From Ruegeria lacuscaerulensis (GTDB lineage: Bacteria; Pseudomonadota; Alphaproteobacteria; Rhodobacterales; Rhodobacteraceae): a DNA stretch of 64,000 bases. The first letter of the stretch is position 1. Every line of letters starts with the position of its first letter. Location: the NCBI RefSeq assembly GCF_013033355.1, contig NZ_WQDY01000012.1:94762-158761 (forward strand), in the 5' to 3' direction. Of the stretch, positions 45,657-55,246 are shown piece after piece. Position numbers and translations under genes: made by a program. The notes under the pieces were generated by a model. The model did no database searches. It saw only the letters and a list, made by a program, of their open reading frames with translations, and had not been told where the DNA came from.

Positions 45657-47046
45657 AAACGACCGCAACATGGCGGCCGATATGCTGGCACGCGCCCGTG
45701 CTGCCATGGCCGAGATCGAGGATTGGGATCAGGGCAGGCTGGACCGCCTGTCTCAAGCCATCGCGTGGTATGCTGGGAACGAGAAAACCTTCACGCGTCT
45801 AGCCCAGCAAGGCGTGGACGAAAGCGGTATCGGAGATCGCGAAGGGCGTCCTGCGAAGCGGTTCAAGATTCACATGGTTTTGCGCGATGTCTTGCGCACG
45901 CCTTCGACCGGGATCGTCGAGGTGGATGAGGAAAAGGGCTTGGTGAAATACGCCAAACCTGCCGGTGTGATCGCCTCCCTGATCCCGATGACTAACCCGG
46001 CAATGACACCGCCGGTGACCGGTGTTTCCGCCGCCAACGCCCGGAATGCGGTCATATTCAGTCCGCATCCCCGGAGCGCACATACAACATTCGAGATGGT
46101 CGAGGTTATGCGCGCAGCGTGTCGAGCAGCGGGTGCGCCCGAAGATCTGTTTCAATCAATTCGCAAACCGTCGATCCCGCTCACCCAGCATCTCATGGAA
46201 ATCTGTGATCTGACGCTGGCGACGGGTGGCAAGCCCATGGTCAAAGCGGCCTACAGTTCGGGTCGTCCGGCTTACGGCGTTGGCGCGGGTAATTCTTCCA
46301 TCGTCATTGATGAGACCGCAGATCTGGACATCGCCGCTCAGAACACACGCATTTCCAAAACCTCTGACTTTGGGTCTGGGTGTTCAGCTGATGGAAATAT
46401 CATCATCCAGCGCTCGGTTTACAACGACATGGTCAAGGCTCTGGAAGCCGAAGGCGGATACCTTTGTTCGGACGAAGAAAAGGCGATGCTCGAAGCGGCC
46501 ATGTGGGACGAAAAGGGCAACCGCACCTTCCCGACCATTGCCTGTCCGCCGCAGCAAACGGCCAAGGTCGCCGGATTTAGCATCCCCGAAGATCGCAAGT
46601 TTCTGATGGTTGAAAACCAGGGACAAATCGGGCCGCAGCACAAGTTCTCCAAGGAGAAACTGACCACGCTGATGGCGCTTTATCACTTCGACACGTTCGA
46701 TGACGCGCTGGAAACGGTCAGCCAGATCTACAACACCGGGGGCAAGGGCCATTCCTGCGGGATTTATAGCCACAATGACGATCATATCGATCGGCTGGCG
46801 CGACTGGCTCCGGTCAGCCGTATGATGGTGCGGCAGCCGCAGTCCAAGGCCAATGCGGGTGCCTGGACCAATGGTATGCCCATGACCAGCAGCTTGGGCT
46901 GCGGCATCTGGGGCGGCAACATCACCAACGACAACGTCACTATGAAACATATGATGAACTACACCTGGGTCAGCCGTCCGATCCCCGAGGATCGCCCCTC
47001 GGAGCCGGACCTGTTCGGTGAGTTCTACGGGCAGGAGGTCGCGTGA
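45637..47046 (+). CDS. Acylating aldehyde dehydrogenase (SauS-like)
   Basis: The 469-residue enzyme resembles CoA-acylating aldehyde dehydrogenases such as sulfoacetaldehyde dehydrogenase SauS and the EutE/AdhE N-domain. The catalytic cysteine is C249 (SDFGSGCSADGN), with the ASLIPMTNP and GAGNSS cofactor elements upstream. AAGAGGA precedes the ATG. It should convert an aldehyde to its acyl-CoA. The stop overlaps the ThDP-enzyme start (TGATG), suggesting that enzyme supplies the aldehyde. Confidence 0.8.
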   Translation: MGKELTENDRNMAADMLARARAAMAEIEDWDQGRLDRLSQAIAWYAGNEKTFTRLAQQGVDESGIGDREGRPAKRFKIHMVLRDVLRTPSTGIVEVDEEKGLVKYAKPAGVIASLIPMTNPAMTPPVTGVSAANARNAVIFSPHPRSAHTTFEMVEVMRAACRAAGAPEDLFQSIRKPSIPLTQHLMEICDLTLATGGKPMVKAAYSSGRPAYGVGAGNSSIVIDETADLDIAAQNTRISKTSDFGSGCSADGNIIIQRSVYNDMVKALEAEGGYLCSDEEKAMLEAAMWDEKGNRTFPTIACPPQQTAKVAGFSIPEDRKFLMVENQGQIGPQHKFSKEKLTTLMALYHFDTFDDALETVSQIYNTGGKGHSCGIYSHNDDHIDRLARLAPVSRMMVRQPQSKANAGAWTNGMPMTSSLGCGIWGGNITNDNVTMKHMMNYTWVSRPIPEDRPSEPDLFGEFYGQEVA

Positions 47047-48827
47047 TGGACGGGGCAAAACTGGACGGCAAAACAGTCGCCGAACATATCGTCGACTTTC
47101 TCGAACGCCGTGACGTTAAGCATGTGTTCGGGCTTTGTGGCCATACAAACATCGCAGTTCTGGCCGCGTTGGCCGAAAGCCCAATTGATTTCGTCACGGT
47201 GCGGCACGAACAAATCGCCAGCCACGCGGCAGACGCTTACGCCCGCGTGACAGGCAAGGCCTCGGTGGTGTTGTCCCATCTCTCCCCGGGGCTGACCAAT
47301 TGTGCCACCGGGGTCGCCAACGCCGCACTGGACTGTATCCCGATGGTCGTGATCGCGGGCGATATTCCTACACACTACTACGGCAAACATCCACATCAGG
47401 AAGTGAACCTCCATGCCGACGCCGCCCAGTGGGAGATCTATCGACCCTTCGTAAAACGCGCCTGGCGGGTCGACCGCGCAGATTTAATGGCCGAGATTCT
47501 TGAAAAGGCGTTCCATCTGGCTGAAAGCGGCCAGCCCGGGCCGGTACTGGTCAATGTTCCCATGGACATCTTTTCAGAGGTGATCCCCTCGGACAGTTTC
47601 GACCGTATTCGCGACAACACGCGCGCTCTCAAGAAACCGTCGATTGACGACGAGACAGCGGGCGAGATTGTCGAAGCGTTGGCTAAAGCCGAAAGCCCAG
47701 TCGCTTATGTCGGAGGCGGTATTCTTCTGGCACAGGCCAGCGAGGAGCTGCGCGCGTTCGTTGAACATATGGGCCTGCCCGTCGCGCATTCCCTGATGGG
47801 TAAAGGTGCCCTGCGGGATGACCATCCGCTCGTGCTGGGAATGACCGGGTTTTGGGGCACAGAACTGGTCAATCAGTCCTGCCTGAATGCGGACTACATC
47901 TTTGCGGTGGGCACCCGGTTCAAAGAGGCTGATTGTTCAAGTTGGTATCCCGGCTACACGTTCAACATTCCCGGCTCGAAGGTCATTCATATCGACATCG
48001 AACCGCAGGAGATCGGTCGGAACTATCCCACCGAGATCGGAGTCGTTGCTGACGCCAAGGCCGCATTGCGCGTCCTCAACCGGGTCGCCCGCGAGATGTA
48101 TCCGGGCGGCTTCAAGCGCCTTGCGCTGGAGCAGAAGATCGCTGGCTTCCGGACGGACTTCAAAGCGCGCAACGTGGAAATGGCGACCTCATCGGCCTTT
48201 CCAATGATGCCCGAACGTATTCTGGCAGATACCCGCAAGGCACTGCCCGAGGATGCCATCATCACCACGGACGTTGGGTGGAACAAGAACGGTGTCGGGC
48301 AACAGTTCGACATTTTGACGCCGGGTTCAATCCTGACCCCGGGCGGGTTCGCGACGATGGGTTTCGGTCCTCCGGGCGCGATCGGCGCAAAACTGGCGGC
48401 ACCTGATCGAGTCGTACTAAGTTTGGTTGGTGATGGTGGATTCGGTCAAAATCCGTCGATGCTGGCAACAGCAGTCGAACTTGATCTGGGTATCATCTGG
48501 CTGGTCATGAATAACAACGCCTTCGGAACGATCGCCGGCCTTCAAAAAGCGCATTACGGTCTGACTTATGGAACCACGTTCCCGGGATCAGCCGCCGCAC
48601 CCGCAAACGGACCGGGCTATGCGGACATTGCGCGAGCTTATGGTGCGGAAGGGCACAGGCTCAGCGCCGCTGACGAGTTGTTGCCTGCATTGGACGCGGC
48701 AATTGCCAGCGGCAAACCAACTGTTCTTGATGTCCCAATGATCAACAATCCAACACCAACAACCGGGCATTGGAATATTCTCGACATCTATTCGCCAGAC
48801 AGGGATGTTTCGCACGTTGCAACCTAA
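47046..48827 (+). CDS. ThDP-dependent decarboxylase/synthase
   Basis: The 593-residue enzyme belongs to the acetolactate synthase/Xsc superfamily. The catalytic Glu is E55 (VRHEQIASH), and the ThDP-Mg motif is G462-D-G with NN about 27 residues on (GDGGFGQ...VMNNN). ATG 47046 follows AGGAGG. Three ThDP-family domains are in normal order and length. With the acylating aldehyde dehydrogenase it probably turns a 2-oxoacid into an aldehyde and CO2, then acyl-CoA. A synthase role (Xsc-like) is the alternative. Confidence 0.82.
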   Translation: MDGAKLDGKTVAEHIVDFLERRDVKHVFGLCGHTNIAVLAALAESPIDFVTVRHEQIASHAADAYARVTGKASVVLSHLSPGLTNCATGVANAALDCIPMVVIAGDIPTHYYGKHPHQEVNLHADAAQWEIYRPFVKRAWRVDRADLMAEILEKAFHLAESGQPGPVLVNVPMDIFSEVIPSDSFDRIRDNTRALKKPSIDDETAGEIVEALAKAESPVAYVGGGILLAQASEELRAFVEHMGLPVAHSLMGKGALRDDHPLVLGMTGFWGTELVNQSCLNADYIFAVGTRFKEADCSSWYPGYTFNIPGSKVIHIDIEPQEIGRNYPTEIGVVADAKAALRVLNRVAREMYPGGFKRLALEQKIAGFRTDFKARNVEMATSSAFPMMPERILADTRKALPEDAIITTDVGWNKNGVGQQFDILTPGSILTPGGFATMGFGPPGAIGAKLAAPDRVVLSLVGDGGFGQNPSMLATAVELDLGIIWLVMNNNAFGTIAGLQKAHYGLTYGTTFPGSAAAPANGPGYADIARAYGAEGHRLSAADELLPALDAAIASGKPTVLDVPMINNPTPTTGHWNILDIYSPDRDVSHVAT

Positions 48828-48866
48828 AGCAATTTAGAGTGTGCGATCCGCCTATGCATACGGCTT

Positions 48867-48895
48867 TTGCCCGTATCTGTTAAACAGAAGGGCAA
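48867..48895 (+). terminator. Terminator after the ThDP-enzyme gene
   Basis: TTGCCC (48867-48872) pairs with GGGCAA (48890-48895), and TCTGTT-A-AACAGA (48876-48888) continues the stem, giving a long two-part hairpin followed by TTT. Confidence 0.7.
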
Positions 48896-49342
48896 TTTCC
48901 GCTATGCGATGGTTTCAGCTTGATGGAAAATCTTTGAGTCGCAAATGGCAAAACCCGTGCGCCCATCAAAAATCGAATGACTCAAAATCAATGGCTTAGC
49001 TGTCGATGAATGGCAATACTATGTGTCGCCCGACAATCATCTCTAGCCCCGATTTCGGAGGTGCAGTTTTGACCTATCCTGGATTGACCCAGACACTTTG
49101 CGTTTTCTCCGCGATGCTAACGGTATTGCGAAATCGCTCGCAATTCTAATCTGCTTGGGATTGCCATCCGTTTAAAGCGGTCAAAGTGATTCATTGAATT
49201 TGAGACTGCTGCCTTGGGGCTCAAATCAAATGATCTTTGCACCCAAGCCTTTTAGCCAAGCGTTCCTGTCGATCTATCTGATCATGAGAAGTAAAATACT
49301 GGGGCTTCAAATGACTTGGCCCCGGTAAACTGTGGGTTGCGA

Positions 49343-49372
49343 CGAAGCGACGAAAACACAATGCTCGCTTCG
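49343..49372 (-). terminator. Hairpin after dienelactone hydrolase gene
   Basis: CGAAGCGA (49343-49350) pairs perfectly with TCGCTTCG (49365-49372) around a 14-nt A-rich loop. It lies 14 bp past the stop of the reverse-strand hydrolase. Confidence 0.55.
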
Positions 49373-49385
49373 CCGTACACTGTAG

Positions 49386-50273
49386 TTACTTTAGGTAGGT
49401 GTTGAACCAATCAATAGTGCGGTCCCAGGCTAGGTTTGCCATTTCCTCGTCATAACGAGGCGTGCTGTCGTTATGGAAACCGTGGTTGGCATTTTCGTAG
49501 ATGTAGGCTTCGTATACCTTTCCGTTGGATTGCAGAGCGGCTTCAAAATCCGGCCAACCTGCGTTGATGCGCTCATCAAGCTCTCCCATCTGAATCAGCA
49601 ACGGTGCCTGAATTTTGGCTACATCCTCAACTGCTGGCTGGCGACCATAGAATGGCACGCCCGCGGCCAATTCGGGGTAGGCCACGGCAATTGCGCTGAC
49701 CACACCGCCGCCGTAGCAGAAACCCACAGCACCGACCTTTCCAGTACAATCATCTCGGTTCAATAGGTATTCAAATCCGTTGAAGAAATCGTTCATCAAT
49801 TCGACCCGGTCCACTGTCTTTTGCAGCTCGCGCCCATCCGCGTCGTTGCCTGGGTATCCTCCCACTGACGTCAGACCGTCGGGGGCCAGTGCCATAAACC
49901 CGGCTTTTGCCAACCTGCGTGCCACATCCTCGATGTAAGGATTCAGGCCGCGGTTTTCGTGGATCACCAGCACCCCGGGCAGGGGCTCTTCAACGCCGGC
50001 AGGTCGGACAAGGTATCCGCGAACATCACCGGTTCCATTCGGTGAAGGATAGGTGATGTAGTCCGCGTGGATATCGGGATCGTTGAACGACACTTGCTGA
50101 GCCATCGCGTAGTTCGGGCTGAGCATGTTCAGCAGCGCGACCGCTGTCACGCCGCCGACCGCGAACTTGCCTGCGCGGTCCAGGAATTGGCGCTTGGTGA
50201 TCTTGCCGTGCGCGTAAAAGTCATACAGATCCAGAAGTTCCTGGTCGAAGTCTTTTGCCGTCATGCGAGTCAT
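49386..50273 (-). CDS. Exported dienelactone hydrolase-family protein
   Basis: The 295-residue alpha/beta hydrolase has the DLH triad: C186 (GFCYGGG), D233 (GELDERIN) and H264 (NANHGFH), plus E106 (HENRG), which normally orients the cysteine. The N-terminus has a Tat/lipobox-free export-type segment: KITKRQFLDRAGKFAVGG, then a hydrophobic run ending AMAQ. This layout is common in exported YghX-like members. AGGAG precedes the ATG. In ortho-cleavage pathways such enzymes open dienelactones; a broad esterase role is equally possible. Confidence 0.78.
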   Translation of the reverse strand: MTRMTAKDFDQELLDLYDFYAHGKITKRQFLDRAGKFAVGGVTAVALLNMLSPNYAMAQQVSFNDPDIHADYITYPSPNGTGDVRGYLVRPAGVEEPLPGVLVIHENRGLNPYIEDVARRLAKAGFMALAPDGLTSVGGYPGNDADGRELQKTVDRVELMNDFFNGFEYLLNRDDCTGKVGAVGFCYGGGVVSAIAVAYPELAAGVPFYGRQPAVEDVAKIQAPLLIQMGELDERINAGWPDFEAALQSNGKVYEAYIYENANHGFHNDSTPRYDEEMANLAWDRTIDWFNTYLK

Positions 50274-50362
50274 TGTGGATCTCCTGATGAGTTTGGCAGT
50301 TTGAAATGTGGGTAGTATACGATCTGAAGGTCTTGATTTGATTGAGCCTCTGGATGGGCTTC

Positions 50363-51886
50363 CTAAGATAACGCCGATGACAGTTCCTTGTTCGCATACC
50401 GTTCGCGCATCGCGTTCTTTTGAACTTTTCCCATAGTGTTTCGCGGCAACTCCTGGACGAGTTCGTAGCGGCGAGGATGTTTGAATCGCGACAGTTTGTT
50501 TCTGATGATCGAGTCGATCTGTTCCACCTGAAGCTGTGCTCCGGGCTCTGCAACCAGAGCGGCAATGATTGCTTCACCGAAGTCTTTGTCGGGGACGCCG
50601 AAAACCGCCGATTCCTGAACACCATCGACATCGTTCAAAACGTCTTCAATTTCTTTAGGGTAGACGTTGTAGCCACCCGTGATGATCAGGTCTTTTGACC
50701 GACCTACAATCGACAGATAGCCATCCTCGCTGTATTGGCCCAGATCTCCGGTGACGAAAAAACCATTTTCTCGAAGCTCTTCAGCCGTTTTTTCGGGCAT
50801 TTGCCAATAGCCCCGAAAAACATTGGGGCCACGTACTTCGATCATTCCGATCTCGCCCTGGGGCAGCGGTTCTCCAGTTTCAGGGTTGGTTACGATCACC
50901 TCAGTGCCGGGTATGGCCATACCAACAGTTCCCGCGCGACGCTCACCGCCATAAGGGTTAGAGGTGTTCATGTTCGTTTCGGTCATACCGTAGCGCTCAA
51001 GGATACGGTGGCCGGTGCGTGTTTCGAACGCCACATGGGTCTCTGCCAGCAACGGGGCTGAGCCGGAAACAAACAGACGCATGTTCTCTGTGATCTCATC
51101 GGTGAAACCGTCATCCGCCAGCAATCGGGTATAAAAAGTGGGGACTCCCATTAGAAGGGTCGAGTGGGGCAATTCCTCCAAGATCATACCAGTGTCGAAT
51201 TTTTTCATCAGCCGCACTTTGGAACCGGCGAGTAGTGATGTGTTCATCGCCACGAAAAGCCCGTGCGTGTGAAAGATGGGCAACGCGTGAATCAAACGAT
51301 CAGCGTTGGTGATAGCCCACAAATCCACAAGGGCTTGGGCATTGGACAGCAGGTTTCGGTGGCTGAGCATCGCGCCCTTGGACCGGCCCGTGGTACCTGA
51401 TGTGTAAAGAAGCGCCGCGAGGTCGTCCGGCGCGCGATCCACAGTTTCGAATACACAAGGCTGTGCGTCCGCTTCGCGGCTCAAGCTTGGATTTTCGCCA
51501 CCCAAGGTCAGCAGCTTTGCACCAGACCGGGTCGCCAATCGTTCGAATTCAACTTTGTCGTGGCTGTCGCAAACGATTAACGCAGGTTGCGCATCAGAGA
51601 TGAAATAGTCCAACTCTGCCATGGTATAGGCAGTGTTTAGGGGCAGGTAGACAGCACCTGCCTGAACCGAAGCGGCATAGAGCGCAATCGTGTCGGCCTG
51701 CTTGGGCGCTTGCACAACGATGCGACTGCCAGGGGAAACTCCGCTGTTCTGCAAGACATGCGCGATTTGCGCGGTGCGCTGCAGAAACTCATCATAAGTG
51801 ACCACCTGGCCATTATCGAGTTGCAGGAATGGAGCCGTGTTGCCCTCGTGGCGGGCAAACAAACTGTCGTAAAGTGTATTAGTCAC
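50363..51886 (-). CDS. matB: Malonyl-CoA synthetase
   Basis: The 507-residue acyl-adenylate ligase has the P-loop YTSGTTGRSKG (161-171), the ERYGMTETNM region, the A8 core TGDLGQYSEDGYLSIVGRSKD, and the C-terminal lysine motif GKVQK (K490). The adjacent malonyl-CoA decarboxylase gene and GntR repressor identify it as MatB, which activates malonate. It overlaps matA by 4 bp. Confidence 0.87.
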   Translation of the reverse strand: MTNTLYDSLFARHEGNTAPFLQLDNGQVVTYDEFLQRTAQIAHVLQNSGVSPGSRIVVQAPKQADTIALYAASVQAGAVYLPLNTAYTMAELDYFISDAQPALIVCDSHDKVEFERLATRSGAKLLTLGGENPSLSREADAQPCVFETVDRAPDDLAALLYTSGTTGRSKGAMLSHRNLLSNAQALVDLWAITNADRLIHALPIFHTHGLFVAMNTSLLAGSKVRLMKKFDTGMILEELPHSTLLMGVPTFYTRLLADDGFTDEITENMRLFVSGSAPLLAETHVAFETRTGHRILERYGMTETNMNTSNPYGGERRAGTVGMAIPGTEVIVTNPETGEPLPQGEIGMIEVRGPNVFRGYWQMPEKTAEELRENGFFVTGDLGQYSEDGYLSIVGRSKDLIITGGYNVYPKEIEDVLNDVDGVQESAVFGVPDKDFGEAIIAALVAEPGAQLQVEQIDSIIRNKLSRFKHPRRYELVQELPRNTMGKVQKNAMRERYANKELSSALS

Positions 51887-53181
51887 GCTGTATTTTCCCT
51901 AGGCTTTACCGCAAGCGTCGCAGTTGAAGCCGCGCGAATTGAACGCGAGGCTTGGATCGTGGCACGTGTCGCGAATTCTTCGTGGTAACGTTCTGTTTTG
52001 TTCAAATCGTAAAGGTAATTGACCATCGCACCTCCGGACTGGGCGCGTCCGTTTGGCGACTGATCTGCCTGGGCATGCAGTTCATGAAGCTCGGCACCAT
52101 TTCCCAAGTGAAAGCGCGCCACAGGGTCAAGCGGCATTCCATCTTCGCGCTTGGCGAACATCAAGTACCGGGCGGCCATCGCGCGTACGTCCTGCGGTGT
52201 TGCTGTTCCTGCAAGCACGGCCTCGGCGGCATGCCCGTGTTCCGGGCTGTCTGTTTCACCAGCCAGCCACCGGTTTAGCCCCGGTATCGGCGATAATGTC
52301 ACAAAGGTATCAAGCCCGCGAAGCTCTCGCGAAAGCTCGGTCACAACCTGCTTTATCAATAGATTCCCAAAGCTGATGCCCGCCAAACCCTTTTGGCAGT
52401 TTGAAATGGAATAGAACGCCGCGACCTTTGCCTGCTCGGCTTCGATCGGTTCTGGTGCTTCGGATAGAAGCGTATCTATTGCATCCGGGATTTCGGCGGT
52501 CAGAGCGACCTCAACAAAAATCAGTGGCTCATCTGGCATCGAAGGATGGAAGAACGCAAAACAACGACGGTCTGGCGGGTAGAGCCTTCGCCGTAAATCG
52601 TCCAGATCGTTGATTTGGTGCACCGCTTCATAGGCGACGATCTTATCCAGAACGCGGGCAGGGGTGTCCCAGCTGATTTGCTTGAGGACAAGAAAGCCCC
52701 GGTTGAACCAGCTGCGCAATAAATGGACGAAATCGATATCTGTTCGCTTGAGTTCCGGTTTGGATTTGAGGAAGCGCAGCAGATCAACGCGCATGGCTAC
52801 AAGTTCCTGCGTCGCACCAGACGGCTGGTTCAGCCGTCGCAATAACTCTTGCCGCCGTGGCTCTGAAACTTCACTAAGTCTTTCATAAAGGTTGACACTT
52901 TGGTCACTGGCGTAGAAGCGGGCTGCTTCAGAAAGCTGATTTGCGTCCAACTCCAGCTTGTCATTCAAATAGACAAAAAAGTCTAGTTTCTCCGCATCTT
53001 TCAGGGTGTGGTAGCGCTCAAGGATCGTAGACGCGAGCGTGAGTCCTGAAACTTCACCTTCCGCAGACAAAAGTGCCTCACATAGTTCGGCAATGGACCG
53101 TTTGTCATCCTTGCCACGCCTTTTGTCGGGACGGTCCAGCAATTGGTTTAGTAGATCACCCAGAAACCAATTCCGTTGCAT
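51883..53181 (-). CDS. matA: Malonyl-CoA decarboxylase
   Basis: The 432-residue protein matches MatA/MLYCD, converting malonyl-CoA to acetyl-CoA. An N-terminal helical domain (1-150) precedes the GNAT-like catalytic domain with RCFAFFHPSMPDEPLIFVEVAL and YSISNCQKGLAGISFGN. ATG 53181 (MQRNW) lies 1 bp past the regulator's stop and follows GGAG, so it is preferred over 53214. The gene is probably translated with the regulator gene. Confidence 0.88.
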   Translation of the reverse strand: MQRNWFLGDLLNQLLDRPDKRRGKDDKRSIAELCEALLSAEGEVSGLTLASTILERYHTLKDAEKLDFFVYLNDKLELDANQLSEAARFYASDQSVNLYERLSEVSEPRRQELLRRLNQPSGATQELVAMRVDLLRFLKSKPELKRTDIDFVHLLRSWFNRGFLVLKQISWDTPARVLDKIVAYEAVHQINDLDDLRRRLYPPDRRCFAFFHPSMPDEPLIFVEVALTAEIPDAIDTLLSEAPEPIEAEQAKVAAFYSISNCQKGLAGISFGNLLIKQVVTELSRELRGLDTFVTLSPIPGLNRWLAGETDSPEHGHAAEAVLAGTATPQDVRAMAARYLMFAKREDGMPLDPVARFHLGNGAELHELHAQADQSPNGRAQSGGAMVNYLYDLNKTERYHEEFATRATIQASRSIRAASTATLAVKPRENTA

Positions 53182-53182
53182 T

Positions 53183-53848
53183 TCAGGGCTCCATCTGGCT
53201 GCTAAGGTACTCACCTGTTCGGCGGTAGTGATCGATTAGGTGCCGAGTTGCGCTGTCTGCGTCGTGATTTAATGCGGCGTCCAGGATTTGCTGATGTTCG
53301 GCGGCGATGTCTCGCTTTTTGTAGCTCGACCCGCCAGCCGCCAGATAGCGGTAGCGAATGTTCAGGTCATAAAGCTGCGAGCAATACCGCAGCAGCAACG
53401 GCAGTTTCGAATTATCCAACAAGGCCATATGAAACGCCTTGTGAGCGTCCTCAAAGTCCCGCGCCCCGTTCTGGCTGGCCTTTTTCATATGATGGTGACG
53501 TAAGACAAGCCGATCTTCCCAGGGCGCATCCGCATTGGTGATGGAAGCGCGCAACGCGGTTTCCTCAAGGTTGCAGCGCAACAGAAGTATTTCCTCAAAG
53601 TTACACTTGCTGACTGGCGCTGCCCGAAATCCGCGTTGATCAATCCGCTCGACCAACATGTCCGAAGTCAAAAGGCTTAGCGCTTCACGAACCGGACTAG
53701 CGCCAGTGTCCAAAATCCCGCGAAGCTGTTCGATCTTGAGTTTTTGACCCGGAGGTAATTCTCCGGTCAGGATCATTTCGCGCAGCCTTCGATACGCTCC
53801 ATGAGTGGCTGATGTCTCTTTGCCCTCAGTGTCAAGCATGGCGTCCAT
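53183..53848 (-). CDS. matR: GntR-family (FCD) regulator, MatR-like
   Basis: The 221-residue protein has a winged HTH (about 15-75, with the ASPVREALSLLTSDMLVERIDQRGFRAAPV wing) and an FCD effector domain. It is the first gene of the matA-matB operon, the position of MatR in malonate operons. It is clearly distinct from the GntR at 33.9 kb. The palindrome at 54292-54303 may also be its target. Confidence 0.8.
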   Translation of the reverse strand: MDAMLDTEGKETSATHGAYRRLREMILTGELPPGQKLKIEQLRGILDTGASPVREALSLLTSDMLVERIDQRGFRAAPVSKCNFEEILLLRCNLEETALRASITNADAPWEDRLVLRHHHMKKASQNGARDFEDAHKAFHMALLDNSKLPLLLRYCSQLYDLNIRYRYLAAGGSSYKKRDIAAEHQQILDAALNHDADSATRHLIDHYRRTGEYLSSQMEP

Positions 53849-53890
53849 ATCCGACTGTTCCTATTTCGCGGCTAATACTCTTGAGTGCAC

Positions 53891-54277
53891 TTAACTGAAG
53901 GCACTTGTTCCAGTGGATAGACCAACTGAAAGGTTCAGCGAGCCTTCGTTGATCAACCAGCGCCGAAGTACAAAACTACGTGCCCCACTTTTGTGCATAG
54001 GGTCGTCTTCGGCCAGCTTCCGGGCGGATTCAAGGCTGTCGGCGCGATAGATGATCAGGCCCATTCCTTGCATATGCTCGCCGGTTTCATCCGACATGGG
54101 GCCCGCAAAAGCCAGCTGCCCCGAACGTTCCAACTGCGCCTGATACGCCAAGTGATCTGGCAGTGACGCCTTTACATCTTCGGCCGCTTTGGCTGGCGTG
54201 CTCAGCGCGACGTAAAGCTCCAAAGCAAGCGCACCGCGGCTTTTTGCTTCCGATTTGTAGTCTGCCCAAGCAACCAT
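53891..54277 (-). CDS. YciI-like protein
   Basis: The 128-residue protein has the YciI/DGPF dimeric alpha-beta barrel pattern (GQLAFAGPMSDE, GMGLIIYRADSLESARKLAEDDPM). The family includes a muconolactone isomerase-like fold and chlorohydroquinone-linked members, which suits a ring-cleavage context. It is divergent from the FAH-family gene across a small palindrome. Confidence 0.72.
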   Translation of the reverse strand: MVAWADYKSEAKSRGALALELYVALSTPAKAAEDVKASLPDHLAYQAQLERSGQLAFAGPMSDETGEHMQGMGLIIYRADSLESARKLAEDDPMHKSGARSFVLRRWLINEGSLNLSVGLSTGTSAFS

Positions 54278-54291
54278 TTGCTGTCTCCAAA

Positions 54292-54303
54292 AATATCGAT
54301 ATT
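54292..54303. promoter_or_regulatory. Palindromic operator candidate
   Basis: AATATCGATATT is a perfect 12-bp palindrome in the divergent promoter region between the YciI-like and FAH-family genes. A likely regulator-binding site, plausibly for the adjacent GntR protein. Confidence 0.45.
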
Positions 54304-54361
54304 ATTTGACATATGGCAAAATAGTCGGCAAAAATCAAGCGAACTGACATGGATGGTGAAA

Positions 54362-55246
54362 ATGAAATACCTGGTGGGAGAGACTTCGGAAGGCACAGCG
54401 GTTTTTGCTGTAGACGGCGAAAACGCAGTGAATCTAACGGCTTTGTACCCTGCTGTCGGTTCGGATTTGATGGGTTTGATAGCCAAGCCTGAACTGGCCG
54501 ACTCACTTGCCAGCAAAATTGACGCGGCAGACAGTGTGCCCGTGTCTTCCATCACTCCGGCGTTGCCCGTTACCGCTCCAGGAACGATCATTTGCATGGG
54601 GTTGAACTACACGGACCACATCAAGGAAGGCGGGTATGATATTCCGGAGTATCCGACGCTGTTCATGCGCGGGAAGAACTCGATCATGGCGGCGGGGCAA
54701 CCCATGGTGCGGCCTGCCTGTTCCGAGAAGCTCGATTACGAAGCCGAACTTATGCTGATCGTTGGAAAACGCGGACGCCATATCTCGGAACAGGACGCAC
54801 TGGATTATGTCTTTGGCTACACTGTATTCAACGATGGTTCGCTGCGGGATTATCAGCGCAAAACCGTTCAGTGGACACCCGGCAAAAACTTTGATGATAC
54901 GGGCGCGATTGGTCCATTCACCGTTACGCCGGACGAACTGCCCGAAGGGGCATCCGGTCTGAAGATCGAAAGCCGTGTGGGTGATGAAATCCTTCAAAGC
55001 TCGAATACCGCCAACATGATTTGGGGGGTTCGTCAGGTCATTGCGACGATTTCGGAATATACTACTCTGGAGCCGGGCGACCTGATTGCGCTGGGAACGC
55101 CGCCTGGTGTCGGACACGCCAAAAAGCCCAATCCCCGTTGGCTGAAGCCCGGCGAAACCGTTGAGGTCGAGATTGAAGGCATCGGAATCTGCGCAAGCCC
55201 AATCATTGACGAAAAGGACGCCAAGTCCAAGGTGGCTGCAGCATGA
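54362..55246 (+). CDS. Fumarylacetoacetate hydrolase-family protein
   Basis: This 294-residue FAH-fold protein has the metal-binding set E-x-E-x29-D (DYEAELMLIVGKRG, later FNDGSLRDYQRK) and the GTPPGVGHAKKP loop. Members hydrolyse or isomerise acylpyruvate-type ring-cleavage products. GGATGG before ATG 54362 supports that start. It leads a co-directional run with RutE-like, OsmC and TRAP genes and overlaps the next gene by 4 bp. Confidence 0.8.
   Translation: MKYLVGETSEGTAVFAVDGENAVNLTALYPAVGSDLMGLIAKPELADSLASKIDAADSVPVSSITPALPVTAPGTIICMGLNYTDHIKEGGYDIPEYPTLFMRGKNSIMAAGQPMVRPACSEKLDYEAELMLIVGKRGRHISEQDALDYVFGYTVFNDGSLRDYQRKTVQWTPGKNFDDTGAIGPFTVTPDELPEGASGLKIESRVGDEILQSSNTANMIWGVRQVIATISEYTTLEPGDLIALGTPPGVGHAKKPNPRWLKPGETVEVEIEGIGICASPIIDEKDAKSKVAAA

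Larger units (their letters stand above)
48828..49385. other. Intergenic region with two terminators
   Basis: Nothing here supports a conserved gene. Terminator-like hairpins sit at both ends (listed). One short TTG frame (49067-49150 region) has a good GGAGGTG site but only about 26 codons. A neighbouring frame reads plausibly for some 30 codons (WIDPDTLRFLRDANG) and may be a gene remnant. Confidence 0.5.

Noticed and set aside
49067..49170. Short frames after the ThDP-enzyme gene
   Set aside because: One has a good ribosome site but only about 26 codons; the other has no start. Neither is supported as a gene.
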